This document shows, one piece after another, positions 43,438-55,498 of a stretch of 64,000 bases of DNA (its first letter is position 1; each line of letters starts with the position of its first letter). A program made the position numbers and the translations under genes. The DNA is from Seminavis robusta (lineage: Eukaryota > Bacillariophyta > Bacillariophyceae > Naviculales > Naviculaceae): contig CAICTM010000315.1 of the NCBI GenBank assembly GCA_903772945.1, positions 1-64,000 of the forward strand, read 5' to 3'. A model generated the notes under the pieces. That model did not search any database. It was not told where the DNA came from and saw only the letters and a program-made list of their open reading frames with translations.

Positions 43438-45050
43438 CAGTCCTCTCGCCCGTTACTTGGGACACGGTGGACGGGTCCGTGACGACGATTGGCACGAAGA
43501 GCAGTGTCTGTCCTGCAATGATTGGTTTGGAAAGTATTGTCCGGCTAGTAATAGCTAGCTAGTCAGGTCTGTGGAACTCTTCGAATGTATCGGATGGTGT
43601 TTGGCGATTGCAGTTGTTGCTAAAGTACCCGATACTCTGTAGCTTCGAGCGTTTTCGGCTTTAGCTGGTGCTAGGTTAGATGGTGTTTCGGATGCATGTG
43701 TGATTGGATTGTTTCGACAACGTCCGCTGAAGGAGCAGTAGACTAGCTAGACTAGTCATTTTTGTTTTTGTCGCATCGTAAAAGATAGCTACACCCCGTA
43801 CTGAGTACGGAGTAGCTTTGTAGCTTGCTGCCAAGAAGAATAGGAAGTTTCGAGTTGTCGCCCTCACCTGTTTGTCAAGGATGTCATGATGCCGAATACC
43901 TAGTGGAGTGCTTATACCTTCCGGTAGCTAGAGGGGTCATTGGCCGTTTGTTGTAGTTATACAGTGCCCTTGAACATTGGCTTTGGCATTTCATCTTCTG
44001 GAAGCATTCCATTCAGTGAGCCAGCAATTTGGGCTTACCGGCGTTCTGCTTGAAAGTTGAAAGTACGCAGAGCTTAGAAGGTGACAAAACTGGTCTTGGC
44101 ACCATCTTGATGTCATGTCCATTCATAAAGACTTGCTGAAGGACACGAGCGACAATCAGCTTCCTTTCTTGGCTGCAGACTCTTGGCTCTTTTTGATGTC
44201 ATCAGCTTCTTGTGGCTTGCCTGGGTGTGTTGCCTTGATGGCTTCGCAAAATGTAGGGAGGAAGAACGATAAGGCAACCCTCTTCTGTTCCTTGCTTGAA
44301 GCTTCCCTTCTTTTGTTTGGCTGTAGATGCTTCTCTTCAATAGTATTTGAAGTTGGAGGTGGAGATGGGTTGTTGCAGTGTTGCAGTAGTCTACCGTAGC
44401 TACCTAGTAATAAAAGGCAGAGCAAGGAAGTGCCGCCAAGTTAGACTGGTAGGAGCAGCTCTTATCAATAGCTGGATCAAGGCCGTTGACAAAACGAGCA
44501 GCGACAATCAATGCTGACAAGACTGGTATGATCATGCTGCTACCGGTATGTCGAGAGGCCGGACCGAGCTTACTTTGTCCTACTAAAAACTACAAGGGGC
44601 TAGGCACATCGTACCGGTACCTGGTACCGTAGAGATCTGGCATTTATTGAAGGCGGGGTATCATAGCGCAGACCACCCCTTCCTCGGTAGAATACCAAAC
44701 CAAGGGTCGATCCAATCCTCGCACCTACTACATACCGTTAGCTATAATAGCTGGTACATGTAGAGAGGAAGGGCGACCAATTGCAGGAGAAACTCATTGG
44801 TCATCTTCGACTCAACTGCTCCTCATTCTCAACTATTAATAGACCACCGGTACCCGTACCGTACCTATGGTTAAGTGGTGTCATCCAAAAAAAATTGTTG
44901 CTCTTTCTTTGCTGGGATGGCTTCCTTTGACTGTCAGGACCACACTACAGTAGGTGGATTAGATGGTTCACCAACTACAAATACCCATTCCAGCATCGCC
45001 AAGTGGTCAGTTCAGGTGATCATTTCTATTATCATTTTAGATCTTTTTGC
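43438..45050. other. Intergenic, no supported gene
   Basis: Several short frames. One minus-strand frame (44425-44156) ends in RVALSFFLPTFCEAIKATHP, then a Lys-rich tail, faintly recalling an HMG-box start; too short to call. Rich in GGTACC and CTAG palindromes. Confidence 0.4.
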
Positions 45051-48000
45051 AAAAAGTGAGGCTCGCCCGGCGATTTCAGTGCTGGAAGCGGCAGTTTCTT
45101 TCTGAATTGGGATTGAAAGGCAAACCGTTTCTCTAAGTCACACATTCTAATCACACTTTTCGCGAAACAAGCCTGTCAATCTGCGAAACATTGTTAGTTT
45201 AAAGTAAATAACACAATAAATCCCTGTCAATCGCTCAAGCCCTGTTTGACCACTGTAAAGGGATGCTTTCCGTCACAAGCAGTCCACCATGCAACTGGTG
45301 AGACGGTGAGAGAGTCGGTGAGAGAGTCAGTCGCTCGCCGAAGCAAGATGCCGTCCCGGAAAGACAAAGATTGCATTGATCCCTCACAAATTCCACGAAG
45401 ATCCGGTCGTCGCACGTTTCCCATCAACATGCAGTTCCCACAGAGCGCACAGACTCAATATGAAGACCACCAACCACACTCAACAAACACAAGCCATCAC
45501 CATGCCCTGTTGCATGCCTTGCAACATTCACTCCTACACCTCATCAGCAAGCTAGGAATCCAAAAATGGCAACAGTTGAAAGGGAGTTAGAAATAAGACC
45601 AATAAAAGCAGTTCAAACAGCAACACAAAAGCTCACTTTTCCATCCTCTTCCTCTGGAATGAAATTCGCATCATCAATCTCGTCCCCATTGTCGTCAAAC
45701 TGAACCTCGTCTTGATCAACCAACAAGTCAATAACGTTGCCGTCCTTGTCAAGCTCAAAGCCAAAGAGATTGCCCGTCTCCAGTCGAGCCGCCACATCCT
45801 CCGCACTCTCCTCTTGAAGAACCGCATAACCACCACCAAGATGCGGAATTGCATCGGCATGCCACCACTGGTACTTCATCGTCAGAATATCATCCACAAT
45901 ATTGCGGTAGCGAGCACCACCGCGACGTTCCACGAATGTACCGTCCTTCACCATTGCCGCCTTATTCTCTTGCGCTCGAATACCCTTCTGGTCGCCAAGG
46001 CCTTGGACGACAGCGCCTCGAGCCAGGTGAATCGCCATCATCGAGTCTTCGAATCGATCCATATCCTGGACGATGCGTTCGCTGGGCGGTGCGCCTTGGA
46101 GGACACGATGGTACGCTTCCTGCCCACGCTTTGGTGTCGAGATGGTGAACTTGGTTGGGTCGTCATCGTCCAAATGGCTCGTAATGATGATATGACGATT
46201 GACTGAATCATTCACGTCCTTGTTGAGAGACGTATCCAAGCGTTGGCCTCTGGACTGTTGCCTGACGGGAACTTGTCGAGACGATTGCTGGTGAGGTTCA
46301 ATCCAACAGGAAGAAGCCAGTGCGCAAGGTAGCCGTGTTCTCCATCCACTCGTAGCATTCTTTGGACGTCATCTGGGACAGCGCATCGTGATAGAAATAC
46401 CAGCCGTGAAAGTTAGGTCGGTGCTTGCGAAAGAAGCGCTTGGATTCCTTGTACATGTGCTTGACGACCTCTGTGACACATCCCGTCGAATTCAGAGTAG
46501 TGGATCATTGAATGAAGTCTCGCCAATCCTCACCATAACGGGACTTGTAGGGATTTGCACGCTTGCGGTAGTCAGTTGTGTGTGGGACCACATTCGAAGC
46601 CTTCCGACATGCGGCACGCCAACCTTTGAGAGTCTTGAGATTTCTCGCAACAAACGGGATCATAAAGGTACCACCACCTTCGTCCACCATGCGTAATCTT
46701 CCGTCATGTCCCGCGGCTCGAAGGTTTCGGCTTCTGCAAAGTCACGAACAGTGAAGATGCCGTGTTCGTTGAGCTTTCGATCTTTGCCTTTCCACAGTAT
46801 GGAATCATTCCTTTTACGAGGTTGTCCGACATGTAGAGTTTCCCCACTTCCCGTGTCGTAGCCAACCAACCTTGCGTCTTGGCTGGACCATCCCGCATCT
46901 TCTTGATCCGGACAATCTCAATTTTGACAAGCTCGCGGTATTTCTTCAAGGAGATGATGTTCCTGCTAGTGTAATCAAACGGATCCAACACCCATCCCTC
47001 CTTGCGTTCGACAACACCATCAGCGTTGCGGTAAGAGACCATGGCACAGCCAAGTCCAAGGCGGACCTCATCCTCGTACTTGACGTTCAAGCAGTAAGCA
47101 GGAACAGCATGATTGTAGCTTCCGTTGGGATCTGGTTGCCCCTCGTCGTTTCTTGCGAACTGGACAACAGTTTTCCGACCAGCCTGCGCATGAACCGACC
47201 CAATCTTGCACTTGCGGTGCATCTCATCCCAGACGGCACAATCTTCGACTTGAAAATCCCATCCTGCGGCTTTGAGTTTCTCAATATCAAAGCAGGGCGG
47301 AAGTGGAAACTCATAGCCAGAACCGGACGCACGAGAGGAATCGTCAGGCTGTTGTTCCGAACTGAACTCGCACTGCCTTCGTCGTTCGCAATGACTTCAT
47401 CAGGAGGTGGAGTCGGAGGCTGTTGACTGGAAATCGAGCTGGAAGAATCAGCCTTGTAAGAGGAACAGACGATTCGTCACTGATCCAGCCCTCCAAGCCC
47501 AACACAACTGTCGCTGAGGTAGTTCCTCCGGAGGATCCGTCAGCGCAGCCTCACGAAGCCGGTCAGGAACATCAACATCATGTCCCATGCGAAGCAAGAG
47601 CTGTGTAGCCCAACCATGACGACGAAGTGCCCAAGGGGAGTTGACATCCCTGTTGCCTTGCTTCCGCTTGCGAATTGGCACCACCCTGTGCTTGAGTCGT
47701 TTCTTCAAGCCATCGACGGCAGACCTGAATAAGGGACCAAGCCTCTTTCAATTCGAAGACGATTCAGGTGTTGCATCGCCATTGTCACGCTCATGCTCTT
47801 CCGTTCAATGCAGTTGGCAATGAAGACGGCATCAAACGAGTCGTTTGGGATGATGACTGGCTTGAGTCCAGCATGAACCCGCTGGCCTGTGTAGACAATG
47901 TGTTGCTCGCAGCAGTGATGCAAGTCTGTGAAGACGTCAACATACTTGGTCCGGTTGCTTTCTTCGTACAAGTCTCTGCGGATCTTGACTTGCGTGCCGT

Positions 48001-49181
48001 TGATGCCAATCCATGGAGTGTCTTTCGTGTCCTCATGGAATGCATACTTGTAAGCATAAAGATATGCAATAGCCATCTTCTTCGCTCTCTCCTCTGGCAA
48101 TATCTGCGCCAAAGCAGCCTTGACCTTCTGCTCATCGGGAATGTAATCCATATCATCGTCAGGATCAGGCTCCGAGTCTTCTTCCATTGAGTCTTCGTCA
48201 GGCTTGAGGCGATCCGCCAAGGACCGGAGGGGCTCCTCCTCATCCGAGGAAAGATCTGCAAGACGAGCATGATGAGAACGACGGGTTGGACTCATTCCCA
48301 AAGCTTCAGCCACGTCACTCGCACGCTTGACACGCCTTGCTATTGCTTCCTCAGGAGTTGCAAGAGTAACAGTCTTTTGGGCTTTCTTTCGAGCCAACTC
48401 AGAGGCAGAGTAGTTCTTTCGCCCTTTCCTTTGGTTGAGTGTGCCACTGTGGCGGCGGTTCTTCTTGTTCTTGCGTTTGGAGGGAGCCATGGTGGTGGTT
48501 GAAGCTGCAGTTTTGCGCCAGATAACAGCGAGGAGGACCGGAGCTCAACGACGGACGACTGGACTCGACAGCAGCGGATCGGAAGCCTTGTAAGATGACG
48601 TGACAGCACAAGCCGAGTGAAGAAGAAGAATCCCAATCCCAATGAAACGACGGCAGACCGAACGGCCAATCCCCATGGTCGGTCCAAAAGGAAGAAAGAT
48701 AATGAAGAAGATCCACCATTTCGATCCTGCAGAGTTTCCCTTGTAATCGTCGATAGTCAAAATTTATGAGATGCCATCTGAATAATGAATAATGAAGAAG
48801 CCTCCGACTGATCGATTCGGATGGGATCTTCTGCCGTTGAATCCGACGCGAGTTTGAGCTCACTCAAGCAATCAACATGGTCGCTAAACCCGATGCCCAT
48901 GGTTCCAAATATCGATCCCATCTCACAAAGAGGCATTACATCATTGTCGAAACTTCATTCGGAGGTTACTCGGAAGGAAAGGTCAATCGTACGTGTGTTG
49001 TGAGAGGAGTGGCATGTTCTCACGGAACGAAAGGATGGGCTCAACAGTGATAAACATGATCGAAAAGAGACACCCATGGTGGGATGCGATTGATTTTGGG
49101 TGCAACGGCTAAATCCAAACTGTGAAAGAGGTTCTGTGACTGGAGAGCCGGCCATCTAGTTTAAAACTAACCTCACTTTTT
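45051..49181 (-). mobile_element. Tc1/mariner (IS630-type) DNA transposon, candidate limits
   Basis: The decayed transposase at 45613-48490 lies between AAAAAGTGAGG (45051-45061) and its exact complement CCTCACTTTTT (49171-49181), both reading inwards. Tc1/mariner elements have inverted ends of this kind, but 11 bases is short and no flanking TA duplication is certain. The limits are therefore tentative, while the element type rests on the transposase. Confidence 0.4.
45613..48490 (-). pseudogene. Tc1/mariner-type transposase, frame-broken
   Basis: Minus-strand pieces in order: an N-terminal basic/acidic region and helix-turn-helix part from ATG 48490 (MAPSKRKNKKNRRHSG; CIERKSMSVTMAMQHLNRLR) to 47705; RKQGNRDVNSPWALRRHGWA (47708-47448, other frame); first catalytic Asp in VWDEMHRKCKIG (about 47234-47200); NPYKSRYGEDW (about 46510-46550); second catalytic Asp in FYHDALSQMT (46396-46367); and a C-terminal region with PDDDPTKF-like text (HLDDDDPTKFTISTP) from 46239 to 45613. 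The WDE-x-H and YHDAL-x-x-MT motifs fit the DDE transposases of stramenopile Tc1/mariner elements. Frames change several times and a stop follows the second Asp region, so the gene is inactive. Only remnants of the third acidic residue region can be guessed. Confidence 0.7.
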
Positions 49182-49238
49182 CAGCCTCACATTTTCGAAA
49201 TCCGTGGGAAACAGAGGCAAATCGCTCATTTCAACACT

Positions 49239-49377
49239 GGGGAGGCCTTGTTCATGACCAGAAAGTGCCCAACCCGTGGAAAATCATATTCGCTCCCTTA
49301 CTTTATATATAGAGGCATGGGAGCACACATGATTTTTCCCATTTTGACCATGCTCTCGAGGAGCTAGAGGCCTCCCC
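49239..49377. repeat. Foldback element, 139 bp
   Basis: Ends GGGGAGGCCT (49239-49248) and AGGCCTCCCC (49368-49377) are perfectly inverted. Inside, GGAAAATCATATTCGCTCCC and the complement of GGAAAAATCATGTGTGCTCCC pair as well, leaving a loop with TATATATA. The whole can fold into one long hairpin. Non-coding; either a miniature foldback transposon or a structured regulatory sequence. Confidence 0.6.
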
Positions 49378-49926
49378 AATTTGGATTCCGTGATGAAGCC
49401 ATTGGTACGGTACATCGAACTCGTTGTTGGTATGATAAAGCCAAAGCCGAGAAAGGTGGCCAGCAATTATGAAACGACAAGCTCAAGAGACCATACGTGC
49501 ATCGGTAGCTTGTTTCCAGGATCATGTCGCCCTTCTCTCGGGATTCCACCTAGCTGGGGCTTAACGTCTCTGCTATGTGACCAATCCGCTCTCACATTTC
49601 TGCGATAAACGACCATACCAAAACCGATGATTTTGAATTTGGATGCCCCACCCTCGCAGGAATGTGACCAAGCCATCATCCTCAACCGCCAATGTATCGC
49701 AGTACTGTACAGTATTACGCTATTAGCACTGCAGCCAATTGTAGTCCACCCGGTCACGGATCTCTAGCAATCCTGCCAACTCAGGCAGCCAACCAACACC
49801 AACAGTCCTTTCCAGTGCAACAGAGCCCATGACATTGCCCCGATAAACGACGAGAGACAGAACACAAATTAGTTTACCACTGTAGTCTACAACGACAACC
49901 AGCACAGATCTGTTCGATCAGGCCAG
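49378..49926. other. Upstream region of the ABC transporter gene
   Basis: No gene supported; presumably promoter and 5' leader of the ABC gene. Confidence 0.5.
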
Positions 49927-52900
49927 ATGAAGAATAGAGAGAAGAATGGCAAGGGGAAGAGCAAGAAGAATGGCTCGAAAGATGAGTCACTAGTATCCAC
50001 GGAAATGGCCAGTATTCCCGAGACCATCAGCTTTGTCTTTAACTGTGGTTTCGGAAACAAGGTGCTGTTTGCCATTGGTTCCTTTGCAGCTCTCTTAAAT
50101 GGACTCGTAGGTCCCATGCTGGCTGTTCTTTTCTCAGTGGCACTGGCGCGGGGAAGCAACATCAACTTTGAAGATGTTGCCTTTGACGATATTCAACGAG
50201 TCTGCCAAGGCTTGCTGTTGGTTGGTGTTTGGGCCTTTGTCATGACCTTTATTCAGACAGTCTGCTTTGAGATTGTTGCCTTTCGAGCGTCTCAATCCTT
50301 GAACCTTCAGTGGTTTGCTGCACTCTTGCGTCAAGATGCTGCCTTTTTCGATATCTACGACGTCCCAGGAATTGCCACCCAGGTACAGCCAACTTGTTAC
50401 CAATACCGAAGAGGTATGGGATCCAAATTTGGAGAAGGTATTCAGTACGCAACTACCGTAGTGGGTGGAGTTGGATTCGCCTTTGTGGCCAGTTGGAAAA
50501 TTTCCGTACTAGTGTTGGCCATTCTGCCCGTTTGCATTGGTTGTGGCGTCTACGCCATACACCTGAGTCAAACCAAGACGTCCAGAGCCAACGAATCATA
50601 TCAAAAAGCTGGAGCAATCGCATACAAAACCATTTCTTCCATCAAAACCATTCTGGCATTTAATGCTGTGCCCCAAATGGTATTAGAGTACCGAAAAGCT
50701 ACCAAAGAGGCATCCAAAGTCGCCACAAAATTTTTGTTTCAGTATGGGGCAGTCACTGGTCAGTATCTGCATTATCGTCTTATCTTTGCTTGCCTCAGAT
50801 AATATTGTATCCTTACCCAAGAGCATCTCGTGATATTCCATTATATTACATTCCCGTACGCCCTTATGCCATCCCGCAGGACTTCTCATTGCGTCGTATA
50901 CCGCAATGTTTGTAGCAGTGAGCGTGTACGGGTCCCACCTTTTGTACACTGACATTGAACGATACGGATGTGATCCCACGGCGGGAATGTTCACTGAAGA
51001 GGCATGTGGCACCACGGGAGCCAGTATTCTTGGCGCCTTTTTAGGTTTCTTGTTTGCTGCCGAGGGAATTTCGCAAGTGGCGACCTTTGTGGAAGCCCTG
51101 GCCGAAGCTCGAGTGGCAGCCTTCACGGCGCTACAAGCCATCAAACGAAAAAAGGGTGCGCCGCCACAAATTTTCTATCACAACGATGAATGGAAAAAGA
51201 AGGCACAAAAAGATGGAGGAGTGTCGGATACCGAAAGCGAAACTGTCACCACAAACAGGCAACAACAACAACAACCCCCACGGAATCGTTGGAATTCCTC
51301 TGAGGACGAAGACGAAGAAGTTAGCTTGGAGTTTCGGGGAACTCTTGGTAGCAACATTGATTGCGCTCAACTCTTGTGCTGTCGTCGCAGTGACGATAGC
51401 ACTGTGGGCAGAACAGGTAGCAACGAAGTTGGAAGAATCCTCACGGGGCCTCTCGACGGAAAGGGCGTCAAGGCTATACTTCCACGATTTGAGATTGATG
51501 CTTCCGAATTGGAGGGAGGACAACAGCCAAGTGAAGTACGAGGAGAGATATCCTTTCAAAACGTGCATTTCAACTATCCCCGGAGGCCTGCCGACCAAGC
51601 GCTTCGCGACTTTTCCATCGACATTAAAGCCGGATCTACAATTGCTTTCGTTGGGCCCAGGTGCGTTGCAATGTAGATTCGATTCGATGCAGTTGTTTGC
51701 GCACATGATTCGTTTCTCAGCTTTGCCATGTCTGTGTTTGTTGCCTTTCTGTTGTGGAATCTCAGTGGCAGCGGCAAGTCGACTATCGTTTCCTTGATTG
51801 AACGGTTTTATGACCCTTCTTCAGGAGTAGTCAAGCTGGACGGGATCAACTTGAGGGATCTCAACGTGTGCTACTTGAGAAGCCTCATTGGCTATGTTGG
51901 GCAAGAGCCAATTCTATTTGCAACCACCATACGGGAGAACATTGGATATGGCAATCCCAATGCCACCACGGAAATGATAGTGGAGGCGGCAAAACAAGCC
52001 AATGCACACGATTTTATCGAATCCTTCCCTGAAGGGTATGACACAAAAGTAGGAGATCAAGGTGAGATACAGCAGCAATACAAATACGATGAGAAACGCA
52101 CCCAGTCAGTTGTGTGCTTAGTAATTCCGTGTAACTTTGCTTCTTGACTTCAGGATCTCAACTATCTGGTGGTCAAAAACAGCGGTACGTACGAGGGATT
52201 ATATGGGGCTTGCAGCAATGGATACATGAAGGGGCTCATATATCTTGCTTCCGTGTGGGTCATTCAGGATTGCCATTGCCCGTGCTTTGGTATCCAACAA
52301 CCGATCCATACTGCTATTGGATGAGGCGACTAGTGGTACGTAGTGCACCGGGCAACTTGCCGGTCTGTGAGAAGCAGATGTTTCAGTCAGCTCACCGAAA
52401 GCTTTGCTACCCATGTAGCCTTGGACAGCGAATCGGAATTGATAGTGCAGGAAGCCATCGACAATGTCCTAGCCCAAAAGAGGCTCACAACGGTAATTAT
52501 AGCTCACAGGCTGTCTACTATTCGAAACGCGGATGTCATTGCAGTCGTCGTTGATGGAGGCATCGTGGAAACAGGAACACACGACCAGCTGATGGCAAAG
52601 CAGAACAGCTACTACCGCAAACTCATTGAAAAACAAGAGCTGAAACCGAAGAGGACTCAGTCAAGCTCAATATGTGCTTCAGTTGATGAAGTAGATGAAG
52701 GAACTCATACGACTGATACCGATAAAAACACTGACGACTTGGAATGTTATACCTGTTTGTCGAGGCTTGATGCCCCTCAGACACATGAAATGAGAACAAC
52801 CTCTACGCTGTCAAGAACTGATGTAGAGGTTGTCTACTACCCAAAATTTGTTCCTGATGCGGACATACCTCACGTCAAATTTGAGAACGTGTGCTTTTCT

Positions 52901-55309
52901 TATCCAAGCAGAAAGTCGAAGCGTATCTTCAATGGCTTCAATTTGTCCATCAAATGCGGGGAGACCGTGGCACTTGTAGGCCCAAGGTAGGTGACAATCT
53001 AGAGTTTCCCTGTACGACCAAATTGCACTCCCCACCCTCAATCAAAACTTCGTGCTTGTCTTGCGATACCTACCATAGTGGCGGCGGGAAGTCAACGACT
53101 GCGGCTTTGATGGAAAGGTTCTACGATCCCACTCGAGGTGTCCTGGAGTACATGGGCTATGACGTACGTTGGCTGAACCTGCAATGGTATCGGGACCAAA
53201 TCGGTAAGTCGAATGGCTGCTGCAGTTCCTGCTCTTGACATCCACTGACTGATCCGTCGCAAATTGTTGCAGGCCTTGTCAGTCAAGAACCAAATCTTCT
53301 CAACGACACCATAGCAAAAAACATCGCTTTTGGACTCAGGCATGCCACCAAGGAGATGATCATCGAAGCTGCCAAGCAGGCCAATGCACACAATTTCATA
53401 CAGTCTTTCCCGGATGGCTACCTTACCATGGTTGGGAACAAAGGTTCGCAGCTGTCAGGCGGGCAAAAACAAAGGTTAGTGAAGGGAAAGTGATACTGTT
53501 GTTGCAGTGGGATACAGGTCTAAGATTCTGCCTTTTTTAAACAGGATTGCGATAGCTCGTGCACTTTTGAAGAAACCGAAACGTAAGAACACCCTGCCTT
53601 TGTTTGCGTGGATTGTATGATTCAAGGCCTTCTTACCCAGATTCCGCAAACCGCGTTTCGTGTATACGATAAATGAGCAGTGTTGATCCTCGATGAGGCA
53701 ACGAGTGCCCTGGACAGTGAATCAGAGGCGATCGTACAGGCCGCTTTGGATCGACTGATGGCTTCTCGGGAGCACACCACGATTGTGATTGCGCACAGGT
53801 AAGCGAATCAATCTATAGATGTGTTTTTTGGCGTCTTCAGGGATCTCATATCGCTGGCTCTGTGCAGATTGTCAACCATTCGGAATGCCGATCGAATAGC
53901 GTACATTGCCGATGGAAAGGTTCAGGAAATTGGATCTCACAATGTATTGATGGAGATTCCTCACGGACGGTACCTTCGGTTAGTTGAATCACAAAAACGA
54001 AATTCTACAATGTTATCCCTCGGTGCTCTGGGAGTTATCGACAGTCATTCCACTCGCTTGAGTTCCCCTCCTTCATCTGACTCGTCTACATCGGGCTCAA
54101 CTTCTGAGGCTTGCGAAGAAGAGCTGGTTTCGATCGGCACAACATTCTTCAACTCGCGACGAGTTTGGCGCGAGGCCACGAAGGATGTTGCCTACATCGT
54201 TGCAGGTTCTCTGGGGTCAATAGTGAGCGGGGCAATTTATCCAGCTTGGGGAATCATGTTTGCTCAAACGATCGACCTCCTCTTTCAAAGAGTTCTTGAT
54301 TGCTCAAGTGACGACGAGGTTCCGGTGGAAGGCTTTGGGAGTTGTCAGGAGTACTGGACAAGTGAAGCCGAGAGAATGAAAACACAATCAATTCAGGTGG
54401 GGACGTCTTGGGGTCTTATCGTTGTGGCTTCTTTTGCTGGAGCGATTAGTTCCAAAGTCGGTTTCGGCACCGCGGCGGAGAGACTCAACAAGAACATTCG
54501 TGACACAACTTTCATTTCCCTGTGTCGACTTGAACCCGCCTTCTTTGATGGAAACTCGGTTGGTCGATTGATGTCTGTGTTGCAAGATGATACAACGAAG
54601 CTGTACGCCTTTGCGGGCGAACCCCTTAGAATGTTCTGGATCGGGATGTCATCGGTTGCCATTGGTGTTGCCTTGGCATTCATTGTACGTTTCAAAGCGA
54701 CAGGTTGAGTGCAATGTGCGAGTTATCAATTTTCTTATTCATTCGCCTTTCTTGTTCCTCTAGTTCGTGTGGCCGGTAGCACTACTTTCTCTCGCATGCA
54801 TTCCGGTGATGGGGTACGCCCTTTCCCTGAGGATGGGAAAAGTCACAGGAGTTGATCGCAGTAGAAGGGAGAGAGAAGATCTGGGGAGCCCAGCTGGAAT
54901 CCTAGTGGAAACCCTACTGAACATCCGAACTGTGGCTGCCATGGGTCTCGAAGCGAGAAAGTTTGAGGAGTTCAGAAGAAGTTTGCTTGCGACGGCAGCC
55001 AACAACAAATGGGAGAGTATCAAGACATCAATCAGTCATGGATTGGCATATCTTTTACAGCACTGGGTCGACGCACTCTTGTTGTTCTTTGCAGGCTGGC
55101 TGCTTCATGCATACCCAACAAAGTTCACGTTTCTGGAGATGCTGAACTCAAATTTTGCGCTCTACTTTTCTCTCTTTGGATTGGGCATTGCTTTGAAAGA
55201 AGTCGCAGACAGAGATGAACTGAAGCTTGCAACATCTCGCGTTTTCTACCTTCAAGACCGTTCCAGTTTGCTGGATCCAATGAGTCTGTCAGGAACGAAA
55301 CTGGACTAA
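49927..55309 (+). CDS. ABCB-type transporter with order TMD-NBD-NBD-TMD, 12 exons
   Basis: Exons: 49927-50758, 50880-51660, 51766-52061, 52154-52184, 52268-52335, 52419-52986, 53079-53203, 53273-53474, 53545-53582, 53681-53798, 53868-54684, 54764-55309. All GT-AG, phases consistent; product 1473 residues. TMD1 spans about 35-375. NBD1 (about 503-745) has Walker A GPSGSGKST, signature LSGGQKQR, Walker [10 protein letters not shown] and H-loop [14 protein letters not shown]2 (about 820-1060) has [26 protein letters not shown] and [13 protein letters not shown] second TMD (about 1100-1455) follows and the protein stops at [13 protein letters not shown], exactly where ABCB proteins normally continue into a C-terminal NBD. 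Full ABCB exporters (P-glycoprotein type, drug, lipid or peptide efflux) are TMD-NBD-TMD-NBD. Here the second NBD stands before the second TMD. Both NBDs look intact. The substrate is unknown. Confidence 0.9.
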
Positions 55310-55498
55310 AACACTTGATGCCGACGTTGGCTGCAAGCAAGCTGCCGCTTCACATGTACATAGAGATCTAACCATACCCACTAAGCTATGCTGTTCAACA
55401 TGCCAACACATCGTGTGAGCTAGTTGCTACGGATAGCGCAGTAGATAGTTAGGACCAGCAAACAGTGCAATTATCTTTATAATTGTCAATACATCTCC

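Noticed and set aside
44156-44425. Possible HMG-box fragment (RVALSFFLPTFCEAIKATHP)
   Set aside because: Only about 20 residues resemble the start of an HMG box; the rest does not continue the fold.
45246-45590. 114-codon plus-strand frame
   Set aside because: Lies inside the candidate Tc1/mariner element and has no recognisable feature.
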